From Apostichopus japonicus (Eukaryota; Echinodermata; Holothuroidea; Aspidochirotida; Stichopodidae), in contig NC_092574.1 of assembly GCF_037975245.1 (NCBI RefSeq), positions 12,797,213-12,861,212 of the forward strand: a stretch of DNA of 64,000 nt, written 5' to 3'. A program made the translations under genes and the position numbers. The notes under the pieces were generated by a model. It was given only the letters and a program-made list of their open reading frames with translations. It made no database searches and was not told the DNA's origin. Within the stretch, counting starts at the first letter, position 1, and each line of letters begins with the position of its first letter. Positions 39,531-50,800 of this stretch are shown one piece after another.

Positions 39531-40079
39531 AATTTTCCCATTTGCATCCCACTCCTGTTAGGATCGAACGGTTTGTAGCCATCGAATTTCAATAAATCAA
39601 AGTGTTACTGGCTGTTTTTTCATACCACTTGTAAGAGGAATAACTTAACATCGTCATTGTACCCCTCTTGACTGTTGCATATTCTCATAAATTAATTGTT
39701 TAGACATTTGAAAAAAAAAAAAAAATGGTATAAAAATTGCCGCCATTTACGCCTTTCTCCACAAGATTTGGTAGGATCACAAGTTTCAGTTCAATATGGA
39801 TGCAGATTTCGTCCACCATTAAATTCCAAAATTATATTACATGAAAGAGCAACAACTCATCTCTCATATGGTGCAATTATTGGCATTTTACAGTATTCAT
39901 AGCGTTAATTATTATCGCTTTAAAACAGGTACGAAAAAGTAGCAGTCTTGTTATTGTCCGCTAATTTAGGCTGCCCTTAGTGGCTGCTGGGGATCAACTT
40001 TCCCGCCACAGCGTACCCAGCGCTCGTCACAGTGTACAAACATCAGTGGCCAACGGCGTGTAACGTTGATGTATACACT
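39531..40079. other. right subterminal region of the foldback element
   Basis: Between the satellite and the terminal repeat. It includes a poly-A run near 39711 and another gcagccacta-like stretch at 39968-39994 (ggctgcccttagtggctgct), an internal echo of the terminal repeat. Confidence 0.6.
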
Positions 40080-40129
40080 ATTGGCTGCTGTTAGTGGCTG
40101 CTCTTAGTGGCTGCTACGTTCAAACAGGT
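40080..40129. repeat. right terminal inverted repeat
   Basis: Ends ctgctcttagtggctgctac gttcaaacaggt; reverse complement of 23551-23600 with about seven mismatches. Confidence 0.85.
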
Positions 40130-40138
40130 ATTTGAATG
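40130..40138. repeat. right target-site duplication of the giant element
   Basis: atttgaatg, identical to 23542-23550 and flush with the right terminal repeat. Confidence 0.85.
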
Positions 40139-41280
40139 AATCACGGATGAGAAAATTAGACTGACCATTTCCAAGGTTCGAATGTTGCTAATTACAAATC
40201 TGAGGGAATTTCCCGATAATGGAGGGAGCTCGCTTGCACAATACATTAGAGTTCCTTCATAAAGGAACACTACTATACATTTAACTTACTTGCAACTATG
40301 CAACTTACTTTATGGTAAATTTGGTCCTTCTATACACATTGCCCTTCCCAAGCGTACACCGTCGGGATTAGTGCCTTCTCCCAATGTGTGTTCCCTTACC
40401 TGCAATACCGTCTATTCAATGTTGTGACGTTAAATAATTGTACATTAATTAGTGGGAAGAAATTTAACCGTTCTCATCATCTCATGCAACCCGACCCCGT
40501 CACCTGTATAGGCACCTATTTGCTATTTACTATTTGCTCTAATAAATTAAAATAAGTTCCTACCGGTTCCACCCCGAATTATCGGTGATTGAGTTGATCA
40601 TCGCTCTAAAACAAAATTTAATTGGTGATGGAAAATCCTCCGAGGATAACAGCAGGTCCGATTCTCGTTTAACTTGCCAAAGGTTCTTTTCTCGCCTTAT
40701 TGCCTTCTGATAGCACTAAGTCAAGGTCAGACGTAACAATTTGGTAACAAGATTTTAAATTTCACGTGCAAAACAATCAATTTTTACCTCCAGAATTTAG
40801 AGTGCTAAATTACTAATTTTGTTAAAAGCTTTCATCTTCTCGGAATTCGTTCTGACTCTTACTGAGTTACTCGCATCGAGTTTTTCGCAATGAAATAACT
40901 CAATTAGGGAAACAGTATACTGTCACTCAGTGCATTGAGACTGGTGGTATTACATCGGTTGAAATCGCACATGGACCGTACTATATTTAGGCTTCCTTAC
41001 ATATACAGGACGAAGAATCTTATCTTCAACCGTGATATATCTGGAGTTTTAATTCAGATATCTCACATTCAACTTCATATGTCTGAAATAATTCTAAAAA
41101 ATTTCAGTTATCTTAAACTTAATTCAGATATCATTCATTTATACAATGGGTACTAACCGCGTACATCACAAAATTTCCGTTATTGTTTTGCTTAGCCCTT
41201 GAAAGTTAACTTACAACGTTTTTGGAACAACTTACTTTTACCACGAACGACTGACTGAAAAAATGGGTACTAAAGTTGTT

Positions 41281-41309
41281 CCATAGAAATTCCTTATCAA
41301 TTTCTATGG
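41281..41309. repeat. perfect 11-bp-arm hairpin
   Basis: ccatagaaatt and aatttctatgg are exact reverse complements with a 7-base loop. Confidence 0.8.
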
Positions 41310-41559
41310 TTTGTTCACATATAGTTGAAAAACCATTCATTGAAAATTCCCTTGAAAACTTAGTACCGTATTGAAATCCTTTGTTATAAAGGTAAGAATT
41401 TATCGATGAATGACGTCAAGTTATACAAGACAGTTTTACGTCACCTAATAGATTGCATCACTAGTTCACCATAGTGGAGCCTAGTGAATAACGTATATAA
41501 AGGAAATTCAACAGTGGAACGGATAAACGGATGTCAGCTTCAAAAATATGAAGGGGTTG

Positions 41560-41730
41560 AAGGGCTGCCGTCTCACCAATGTATGTGTATGTATGTATTT
41601 AGATCCTCTTGCAAGCAGGAACTCGCAAAAAAGCCATCATTGGCTTATCAAAGCCGCAAGCTGACCGAAGTCAATCTCTTAGATTCATATTTTTCGTCCA
41701 TGATTATGAATTGTCAACAACTCCAACGAC
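41560..41730 (+). repeat. dispersed repeat (SINE-like segment), copy 1
   Basis: About 140 bp closely match 47250-47395. Shared words are gatcctc, tgcaagcaggaactcgc, ttggcttatcaaagccgcaa, gctgaccgaagtca and gtcaacaactc. The open frame across it has different translation in the two copies, so it is a repeat, not a gene. Confidence 0.8.
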
Positions 41731-42408
41731 TTTATTCCCATGAACTCATCGCAATGAAAAACCTGGAAACTTATACTTCCCATGCAGTCATCACGCATAT
41801 AGCCTTGCTGAGATAAAACGCTGAAAAAGTCACGCTCCGTTCTGGTTACCATCCGAAATTGCATCATGGAGCTGGCCTGGTACGTTGTTTTGGTAAAGTT
41901 ATGAATCACAACCAAATGATTGAACAGGTGAACAACATATTACTATCCGAAACAATTGACCAAGTCCATATAAGGACTGGACCCTTTTCAATGACGTCAG
42001 AGAACTTTCTACAAATACAGCAAAGTCTTACATTTAAAGTTTCATTTACATATTGGAGTTTCGTCGATGTGGTCGGTCACCTGGTGTGAAGTATAAGTTA
42101 CACGCTGTGTAGTAATATAAAACTATATTGCTATAGCGCCCTAGGGTTATTATATATGCCCTGTATACACACTGACGTATATACTGCGGCAGACATTCCT
42201 AGACAGGTCACTTCTCAGATATGAATCACTGAATAGTCTACAGTTATATATACATTAATTGCTATGACTCATATTTATATTTATGCGACGACACAACAAA
42301 CTGAACCTCACCACGCACGGTACACCCATTCCCATTCACAAACTCCAACCCCCCTCCCTCCCCTCACCGTGAAGAAGTCATACGTACTGATATGCCTACT
42401 TGATGAAT

Positions 42409-42480
42409 CAGTGGCGTAGGAAGTTTCTAAAAAAGTGGGAGAATTGGGAGCCCCTCTCTTCCCACGCTTATGGATAGTGC
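42409..42480. mobile_element. single end of a hAT-like element
   Basis: cagtggcgtaggaag is the same terminal motif as at 57866. No matching right end was found nearby, so this is a relic. Confidence 0.45.
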
Positions 42481-43631
42481 AGTTTCTGTCTTCCTTAAAC
42501 TTGTTCGCACATTTTGGAAAGGTCAAATAGTTATAGATGAACTCTATGACTTTACGAAGCAGTCACGGAATAATTAATATGAGTCAGGTTTAGCTGCCGC
42601 CACATGTAATCCTCCTATATGAACTAATTGTATACCACTGGGGTCACCAAGAGAGAGGTGTGGGGGGGGGGGCGGAGGAGGGAGGGTTGGGGAGATATGC
42701 AGCTGAAAGTAAAATATCCGCTCCCCTGGTTCCCCTAATCACAACTTTAGGTAAAAAAGTACAAAGCACTCACACATAGGCTAATAAGTAACGCTTTCAT
42801 GTACTTCCTTCACGCATAGTTTCTAAGCTTGTGTACTGCTGTATTTTATGTTCGTTTCAAGGTTTAGTGTTTACTAAAAGAAAGGTCCATAGTACGTCGT
42901 CTACTATTCTATTATAATGTTTAACTATCGAACCATTACACAAATAATATCATAAACAGGCGCGTATCCAGGATTTTCTAACCCGGGGGGCGCGAATTAC
43001 TATCTAAGCGGAGCGCCACCATCGGTTGGCGCGGAGCGTACAAGAAAAGTTCTGGTTTTGATACCCCCCAGATCACCGGAAATGGCACTTCTCGGGCTTG
43101 AAAATGAGCAACCAGATGTACACTTTTGCCTGAGAAGCAAGTATTTCCCAAAAGTTTTTTCCATCCATAACCTTTTTGAAGATTGTCACCAGTCACACAT
43201 CATGTTCGACCTGATTGCATGTCCTATGGATCATTGCTTTTGTAGGTTATTCTACGTCACGGCCCACAATATCCGAAAGCCCCACTTTTCAAGGTTTTAA
43301 GCCCATTACTTGTTGAGAATTTGAAAATTGACTTTTCTCGTGAATAAAATCACTTGAAAACATACCCATAATGTTGCACAAAATTCAAACTATAGACAAC
43401 CAATACAGAAAAACCTCCTTGAACCCCTAACAGACAGGTGAAAATTGAACGAGTAGAGGAAAGTATGATGAAGAATGTTGGTGAGGAAATTTTGGAAAAT
43501 TCCGACACAGTTAATTTATTGGTGTAGAAATATTGCAACCTCTTATAATGGCTTTTACAAAACTTGGTTGAATGAACAGAAAAATAGGAGATATTTCCGA
43601 TATCAGGTATATCGAAACCGAACACTTCACT

Positions 43632-44064
43632 CATAGGCGTAGGTCCCATAGGAGGAGGGGGCTGCAGCCCCCCCCCCCAATTGTTTTCCCATTTTTTTGG
43701 AGCACCTACTGAAAGAAAAATAAATAGCAATGAATAGCTTAAAAATGATCTCCTTGGTAATTGAAATAAAGTTGTAAGCTTGGCCGACATTACTACTGTA
43801 AAAGAGAGTTTTGACATAAATGGATCTGTATGCTTTTTCTCCATCTACATAAGACATTTGGTTGTTTACATTAGCATCCGGCGGTATACTGTGCAACTTT
43901 GACGGACCGTGCGGTACACGATGCCATACAATGTAATGACCGATCTTGCCTATATGATATTGGCATCGACATGTTGAATGCGCGCTTCGCGCGCGAAAAA
44001 TGTTGGCATTTTTTTCGGGCAAGTCATTACAGCCCCCAAATCCAATCTGGCTCCTACGCCTTTG
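43632..44064. mobile_element. 433-bp hAT-like MITE
   Basis: Ends cataggcgtaggtccca and tggctcctacgcctttg are imperfect inverted repeats. Flanks acttcact and actacaca match at 6 of 8 positions, a decayed 8-bp duplication. It is inserted in the 42957-44774 complex. The long open frame crossing it has no protein-like composition. Confidence 0.6.
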
Positions 44065-44574
44065 ACTACACACATTGACAGTTTTTGAGGCTGTACATCG
44101 TGGAACATGCATTTCAATGCTCATTGATATGATGTTATATCTGCTCTTTGCTTTACAAATTCGAACAGGCGTGTAGCGAGTAATTGCCAAGGGAGGGCGA
44201 AGCCTGTAGGCAAACTATCTAAGCGAAGCGCCACCATGAGTTGGCGCGAAGCGTACAAGAAAAATTTTGGCCGAAACTGCCTCCCAGATCGCTGGAAATG
44301 ACACTTCCCAGGCCTTGTAAGTTGCATCTAAGGATTGTCTATTTTGAAATTACTAGCGATGTCATAAAGAAAATTTGCTCGGGGGGGGGGGCGGTCGCCC
44401 CCTTCCCGAAATGCGTTATGTTCCCCGACGACTCGGTCGAGTTCAAGTACATTAGTGAGAGAGGAAAAACGGAAACGTCAAAAATGGAGTTGTCGGGGTA
44501 AGGGGTAGGGTGAGGCGCACACCCCCTCCGTAATCCTTGATCTGTCACTGGCTACCCTGTGTATATAATAGGGA

Positions 44575-44735
44575 TCTTTCTCTTCCCGAGGTCTTGGCTA
44601 TCTTCTACTCCCTCCTTTTCTCCTTTTTCTCTCTTTTTTGTTTTTCTTTTCCCTTCCTTCCTCTCCTCCTTTTCTTTTTTCCCCTCCTTTTCCCTTTTTC
44701 TTCTCTTTTTTTTCTCTCCTCTTTTCCTTACCCGG
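44575..44735. repeat. C/T-rich low-complexity tract
   Basis: Almost only C and T on the plus strand for about 160 bp. Long open frames here on both strands are composition artefacts. Confidence 0.9.
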
Positions 44736-45626
44736 GGGGCGCGCGCCCCCAACGCCCCCCTGGATACGCACCTGATAAAGATGGAAGAATTGAAGACGAT
44801 GACAGCAAATATAGTAACCTTAGGATGTTTGGGCAACTGATCGAGGTATAGTCATCATATGTCACCAGTGTATGTCCGTATATCAGAACCGTAAACATAT
44901 AAAGGGCGCTATGAAAGAACGCCCGTTTTTGACCCACGGAACGCATAGCAATGATAGGCATTGATTTGAGTCCCTTTTATTTCCTCCTCGTTTTCCGGTC
45001 ACTGCGTGAAAGTAATCAGTGCTATAGGCCTATGAAGGCTATGAGTATAAGGACTTGAATGTTGAGGTCTGTCGAAATGTAAGCATGCAATAATTTTCTG
45101 TGAAATTTTTCGTTTAACCACTGAACTGAAGAACTAAACAATGTTCCAAAATTTTGCGGAAACTAATGATAGGCTATTGAACAAATTTCTCACGGTTCAC
45201 TGCATTAAGTAACATTACGTTGCAAATTGTCTAGTCGGAAACCGGTTTATATGGCCATATATACAGGTATAGGACACCGTCCCTTTTCTTCAGAAAATCG
45301 GCAAACTTTTGCTGTTAAAAGTGCGCAATTCATCAAAGACCGTTTTTTTCCCGTCATTTTCCCTTTTAACTCTTGGTCTATATAACATATCAATAGACAC
45401 TTCCTTCCCTTAAAATATGCGTTGATGACGTACATGCCCTTTATTTACTGAAATTAATAGGCCTACGTGATGCATGATCAGGAAGCGTGACAGTTTACAA
45501 TTGGCACCGTCAATTATTCAGTCTCAATAATACGCGCAGAGCCTGGGTGACGGCTACCCCCCCCAGAAATCCCTTCACCGCCATACGAGAACAATTAATT
45601 GCACCAGGATGCCCTGCACACCCATC

Positions 45627-45988
45627 CAGTGGCGTCACCAAGGGGTGGCCGGGTGTGGCAGGGGGAACGTGCCCTCCCCCCAAAAATCGTGCGCCCCATG
45701 TGCCCCCAGATGCGATTTGTAGTGTCAAATAAATACTCAAACATAAACTTTATCTGCCTCAATTAAAACATAAATATTGGACAGACTAAGCCCGAAAATT
45801 CTTGTACATAAAGTTACTTCAAGTTGCAAAACATAGCACCAGATATTGCATCTAAGGACCTATAATAAAAAAATTCATCCCCTCCCCTTAGATCCCTCCC
45901 CCAGGACGGTATTCACAAGTAAACATTGTGCCCCCCTGATTATAGTGCAGCTGTACCCCCAAGATTGAAATGTCTGGCGACGCCATTG
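45627..45988. mobile_element. 362-bp hAT-like MITE with perfect 8-bp target duplication
   Basis: Left end cagtggcgtcaccaag, right end ctggcgacgccattg (inverted). A perfect cacccatc duplication flanks it (45619-45626 and 45989-45996). It contains the shared core cccctccccttagatccctc in reverse orientation. Confidence 0.9.
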
Positions 45989-46331
45989 CACCCATCACGA
46001 TCTCACAGCAAAAGGAAAGGGTAATTCCCATAGCTCATCGAAGAGATAGCACATATACACAGCTTCGTTCGCCGACAGTTCGTCGGTGCTTCACGACATA
46101 TTTCTAGACTTGAGAGTTACATGGATGTTTCAGTTTACAACTAAAAGTTATTTTATGTCATGAACTGAGTTTAGAAGTAAAAAGGTGGCAAGACGCACAA
46201 ATGTTTGAACAGCGGTCTGCTTGGGTAGAGGGCACATGGTCTTATCGATAAAACAACCACCTTATGGTTAATTACTTGTAGAAACTGTCGTGTTAAAAGT
46301 ACAGCCCGGTGAGTCAAATTTCTACGACGAT

Positions 46332-46724
46332 CTAGAGAGGTTGAGTGGGGGGGGGGGCTGAAGACTGATGGCCGGCCTGGGGGAGGGGTCTAAGGGTGTC
46401 CCCCTCCCCTTTGGAAATTTTTTGCATTTCCAGGTGGCCTCAGATGCAATTTGGTGCAACATAGCACACTTCAACACCCACTCCATTTTGTAAATAATTT
46501 TGCATTTTCAACTGGCCTTAGATGCAATTTGGTGCTCCAAATGAGATTTTTTTCTGCCAAAATGTTCTGAGTAAAATGACGAATGTTGTTATCATTTATT
46601 GAGAAATGAAAAAGGGGTTTTCTGATTTGCGAAGCGGGGGGGGGGGGGCGGAATGATACTTCCGCCCCCCATATTTTTCACTGGGGGATGGAGCCCCCAG
46701 CCCCCCCGGTTCCTACGCCCTTGA
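46332..46724. mobile_element. hAT-like MITE lacking its left end
   Basis: It begins ttgagtggggggg directly after agagagg, missing the first ~20 bp (cagtggcgtaggaaggtact) present in its sibling at 57866. The right end is intact (ggttcctacgcccttg) and followed by agagagg. The internal sequence is nearly the same as 57895-58210, including two cagatgcaatttggtg-type words. Confidence 0.65.
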
Positions 46725-47000
46725 GAGAGGACATGGTAAAAAAACGTACTGCATAATAATTTTTTATGTCCTCTCTAGAGCTTCGTTCAATTGCAAACCG
46801 GTTGGGGGGAGGGGGGTCGCTGGCCGGTGACAAAGACAGTAGTTAATTACTCATCCCAAACGCGATTTTTTTTTTTTTTGTGGTACAGCGACAAAGAAAG
46901 AAAAAAATCGTGTCCGGACGAAACATATACTGCAACGTCCGACGCGACTAGGGCTCAGTGTGTATATATTATACATTATACTATTGTATATATTATATTT

Positions 47001-47219
47001 TACAACACCTAATTATATTCCGGCCATTTGATTGGTCAATTGCTCGTCGATTGCATGCAAAATCCGCTCTATTGCACTCTATGAAGTAGAACCATGTGTT
47101 ATACTTTCTTGATAGCACTTTTTTCAATGGTAAGAGAGCAGAGGAACCTGTCTGTTCAAAACAATCTGTTGCATGAGTGCATTTTACATCCAATTACATC
47201 CAAATTTGAAGGTGTTGTA
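47001..47219. mobile_element. ~215-bp MITE with TA ends (mariner-like)
   Basis: ta-caacacct at the left and aggtgttg-ta at the right form short inverted repeats flanked by TA. No coding content. Confidence 0.4.
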
Positions 47220-47249
47220 TAAAACAAATAATGAATGGTTTCATTGTAT

Positions 47250-47395
47250 GTATATGTATATTAGATCCTCCTGCAAGCAGGAACTCGCGAAGAAGCCTAA
47301 TTGGCTTATCAAAGCCGCAAGCTGACCGAAGTCAGTCTCTCACATTCACATTTAACGTCCATGATCATGAATTGTTAATTGTCAACAACTCTGTA
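47250..47395 (+). repeat. dispersed repeat (SINE-like segment), copy 2
   Basis: Matches 41560-41730. It reads gatcctcctgcaagcaggaa, ttggcttatcaaagccgcaa and gctgaccgaagtcagtctct. It lies beside a palindromic element (47482-47604). Confidence 0.8.
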
Positions 47396-47481
47396 ACTGG
47401 ACGACATTCATTAATCTGGGAGTGACTCGAAGTGACTCCACATACATTAATTTGGGAGTGACTCTGGGAGTGACTCCATTC

Positions 47482-47604
47482 GTGCAATAGTGCAAATATT
47501 TCATTCGTTGAAAGATGTAATTTGTTCCATTCAACGAGGCGCAGCCGAGTTGAATGGACATTCCATCTTTAAACTCATGAAATATTTGCACGCCACTATT
47601 GCAC
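47482..47604. repeat. 123-bp imperfect palindrome
   Basis: The arms gtgcaatagtgcaaatattt / aaatatttgcacgccactattgcac, and within them ttccattcaac / ttgaatggac, surround a central gaggcgcagccgag. Outer sequence (tataaaacaaataatgaatg near 47217 and catttattatttgtata near 47611) also pairs, suggesting a larger foldback MITE of about 420 bp. Confidence 0.75.
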
Positions 47605-47727
47605 TCATAACCATTTATTATTTGTATACTGTCATTGCTGTATTTTGAAGGATGACCGATCGTAGGAGGTAGTACCTTCATCATCAAGCGGCAAGCACAT
47701 TTGCAGAAAATTTCAGACAAACTTATA

Positions 47728-47824
47728 ATGATGGAGATTCAAGTCGTCACGGTGTCTATCATCTTATCAATTTGTGGGAAGGTGTTTTGTGACCGTCAAG
47801 TCCAATTACCTATGCCCGAATTTA
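47728..47824 (+). CDS. IDS: IDS exon 1 (signal peptide)
   Basis: ATG ATG opens a frame with a hydrophobic core ([15 protein letters not shown]) typical of a signal peptide. It ends in phase 1 at a|gtaagc, a strong donor. Joining to 48979 restores codon 33 as Asn. The choice of ATG between 47728 and 47731 cannot be settled. Confidence 0.75.
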
Positions 47825-50800
47825 GTAAGCGACGGAATAGGCTTTCACACGATCACAATGCACGATAAAGATTTAGCCTAGGTCAATGTCGTGTACAGGT
47901 TGTATTAATACTAGTTAAGTCTGTGAAGCGACCTATAGGGATATGCCTATGCATACTCTGAATGTCACGTATGTATTAACCATACCATACCTTAGTTTCT
48001 TTTTATTTCTACTTTTGCTTATGTATTTCAGGGCTTTACGCTAACCCAGTTAAATAATAAATAAATAACCAGTATTGTAATTTGTAACCAAGTAGTTTTT
48101 GTCGGTTCCAGTGCCATTCCGCCATGTAGGTATACCGCCATACCATAGGTTCTACCATAGGTTTCGATCCTTTCTGCCATGGCGGAAAGGTTCGAAACCT
48201 ATGGCGGAAAGGTACATTTTGCCTGACTTTAGAATCCGTACCATATGAATGGGAAAGCTTACTTCGAATCAGCAGAGTAACAACTGTATAATCCGGCTAA
48301 ACGTGTGTGCTCGCATCGGCTTGGTTTCTGTCAATAGCGGCCTCCCAAATCAATAGAATAACAGTCAGTGAATAGGTGTGTCACGTGAATGATTCGCTTA
48401 ACTGAATTAAAGGTGTAGAGTTCCAAATAAATTTAATGAGCCAAATGAATTAAAGGGTTCCTAAACGGGCTTCTGATACAAACGGAGCTGTGCCACGTGC
48501 TATTGTAAACTGAAGAAACGGAATACAGGAAGTAATGCTTTACTTGAGAATGCCACAAATGTTCTGCCAAGTAGCCATTCATATATGTGAATGTTTCGTT
48601 CCATATGCTGGTAAACTTAGACGTTTCTTTTTGCGTGAGTCTTCACACCCAGTTTAATGTAGGCAGAAGTTTTGCAAACCTTATTGAAGTCTTGTAGCTA
48701 AAGGATAAAAGTGTATGCACAGAATAAATGTAGCTTTGGAATGGCTTTCCTATGAAAATATATTGCAGGTTTAGCGTGTATCATATCTGGGTTACTGTTT
48801 AGTGTTTACCATAATGTATGGGCCCCTATGTTATTCTCTCATTTGGTTTCAATTATTTGGGCAGGGATTGAAATACATACTCATCTGTGATGCTGTGCAA
48901 AAGCAGCTGACTCCTTTCTTAACAGGATAAGAAGCAATCTTTTGCAGTGGATAACACTTTGTTTTACTGTTTGTACAGATCAAGCAGAAGGAAGACCAAA
49001 TGTTTTGTTCTTGGTCGTGGATGATTTAAGACCAGAACTTGGTTGTTATGGTTCCCCAGTTATAACACCTAACATCGATCAGTTAGCCATTCAATCAATA
49101 AGGTTTGCCAATGCCCATGCACAGGTGAGAATTTAATAACAATGAAATGATAAAAGATTAAGTTTATTGTGATATCCAATCTCTAACAATGTTTATATGT
49201 CATATTTGCAAGACTCAATAAAGAGCAAAAGAAACTCAAAGGGTAATAAAAAAAAAGGAGTAGAATCCAAATTCTATGCAGGAAAGCTTGTTGTTGCAAG
49301 TCTATTTCTTCATTCCAGTTTGCATAATATTAAATGTTTTCATTCTTGAAGTATTTTGATATGTACACTTTTGTGGTTTTTGCTGCAGCAAGCCCTGTGT
49401 GCCCCATCACGTGCATCGTTCTTAACAAGTCGAAGACCAGATACAACCAAAGTCTATGATCTTGAAACCTATTGGAGGAATGCTGGGGGAAATTTTACAA
49501 CACTGCCACAGTACTTTAAAGAAAATGGTTACTTTACAGCATCTATGGGAAAAGTATTTCATAATGGTAAATGGTAAACAAAAGAATCATTCATATCCCT
49601 GTTATGATATTGTTGTTGGTTTATCCTTAAAGTGTGATACCTTTGAAATATTTTGTTGGTTTAATACATGATAGTTCTCGTCATTTATAATTTCATCAAC
49701 CTGCCACTTTTTTGGCAAGAATATTTTTTTCCTCACTGGATAAATGATTTGTACAATATGAAGAAAATCCACGACATTATGTGCTTAATTGCCATGATGA
49801 CATCACAAACTCTGCTGTCACCATACATGTTTTCACGACATTTAGAAAAATCCCAGAATGATTAAAATATTTGTATCTCCACAGTAGAAGATGCTATTAA
49901 GATGTGGTTTTGGCCAAAAGATGCCAAAAATTAAAAACATTAAGCAATCAACTTAAACTGCCAGAATATTCCTTTTAATGACAGTTATGACTTCAGCCCT
50001 GCTTACATGCAAATAGGCCAGGGGTACTAAGCATCTGTTATTTATTTATGCTACAAACTATCAAAATTCCTGTAGATCGAAGTGTATTTGATGACAGGAG
50101 AAATTATGCCACACAAGAATTTGTTATAACATTGGTCGATTCTAAGTTAGCACTGTATCTCGTACTAAGATATGACACCTTGCAGTGCTTCTCTTGTTTG
50201 TGTTTTACCTGATTCTTGTCTCTTGCTTTAAGGAACTGCTTCAAATGAAACTGATGATTACCCTTACAGTTGGTCTGTACCAGCTTACCATCCATCGACG
50301 ACAAAATATAAACGGAAAAAGGTTGGTAATGTGAGGTATCATCATGCCCTAAACTTGAAATAAGCCACACCCATCCAGCTGGTTGATTTGATGATTGTTT
50401 AATCTCTCCACTTTTTCTCAGGTAGTATGGAATTATCCATTATTCATCACCAATAGCCAGCGATGTACATTTCAAGAATTTAATTCGCATTTTCTATGTA
50501 GGTCTACGTTTGTGCACAAAAAAATACGCCTATCGGCATTCCAGTTATTTTAAAATGTTGGAAGTAGCTACTGGTGGTACCTGTTGAGTTGTACTCGTAT
50601 TAGAAGTGTAGCCCTATGTTATAGAATTACAGTATAGTCATTTAGCTGTGAGGATTATCCTTTGATTTTGGTGTTTGTAACTGCCTCCTGCGGTATAAAT
50701 GAATTTACAGTTTGGCTAACTGTTAGCTACACTACATTTGTACAATCATATTAAATACTTCTTGTACTTGTAAAACTGGATTTCACATCACTGGTAAAGC

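Larger units (their letters stand above)
23551..40129. mobile_element. 16.6-kb foldback (long inverted repeat) DNA transposon
   Basis: The ends are imperfect terminal inverted repeats: left begins gcctcattgaaggtagcagc, right (reverse complement) begins acctgtttgaacgtagcagc, and both continue cactaagagcag and cactaacagca. About 43 of the first 50 bases match. A perfect 9-bp duplication (atttgaatg) flanks both ends. Inside, two oppositely oriented satellite arrays (23724-32701 and 36196-39300) flank a loop with a broken transposase-like frame and a second inverted satellite. Foldback elements with tandemly repeated arms and 8-bp duplications (TU family) are known from sea urchins. The 9-bp (or 8-bp, tttgaatg) duplication is also compatible with Mutator- or hAT-like transposases. 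No complete transposase is present, so it looks non-autonomous. Confidence 0.85.
40139..42400. other. 5' flank of TBC1D1/4 beyond the insertion
   Basis: Removing the element joins this sequence to the TBC1D1/4 exon. Read on the minus strand in the exon's frame there are about 17 open codons and then a TAG, with no ATG between, so it would be 5' untranslated sequence or a splice boundary. Further right I see no upstream exon. The stretch includes a perfect hairpin at 41281-41309 and one dispersed-repeat copy (41560-41730). Confidence 0.5.
42957..44774. mobile_element. nested inverted-repeat elements with caggygcgtatccagg ends
   Basis: The left end caggcgcgtatccagg and right end cctggatacgcacctg form a 16-bp inverted repeat with one mismatch. 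Only a 5-bp ataaa is shared at the outer borders. Inside are two related copies of a segment (43010-43090 and 44220-44310) sharing gcgccaccat, ttggcgcg and agcgtacaagaaaa, and another complete element (43632-44064). The right part contains a long C/T-rich tract (44575-44735). I cannot decide whether this is one element with an insertion or two partial copies. Confidence 0.5.

Noticed and set aside
41484-41816. 110-residue plus-strand frame
   Set aside because: Half of it is the dispersed repeat also found at 47250-47395, where the reading frame differs.
42640-42720. Another possible element end (actggggtcaccaag)
   Set aside because: Only a weak match to the cagtggcgtcacc end, with no partner end or duplication.
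43627-44190. 187-residue open frame on the minus strand
   Set aside because: It crosses both ends of a hAT-like MITE, has no domain and no protein-like composition.
44537-44851. Overlapping frames of about 90-100 residues on both strands, rich in Phe/Ser/Leu or Lys/Glu
   Set aside because: Produced by the C/T-rich tract at 44575-44735.
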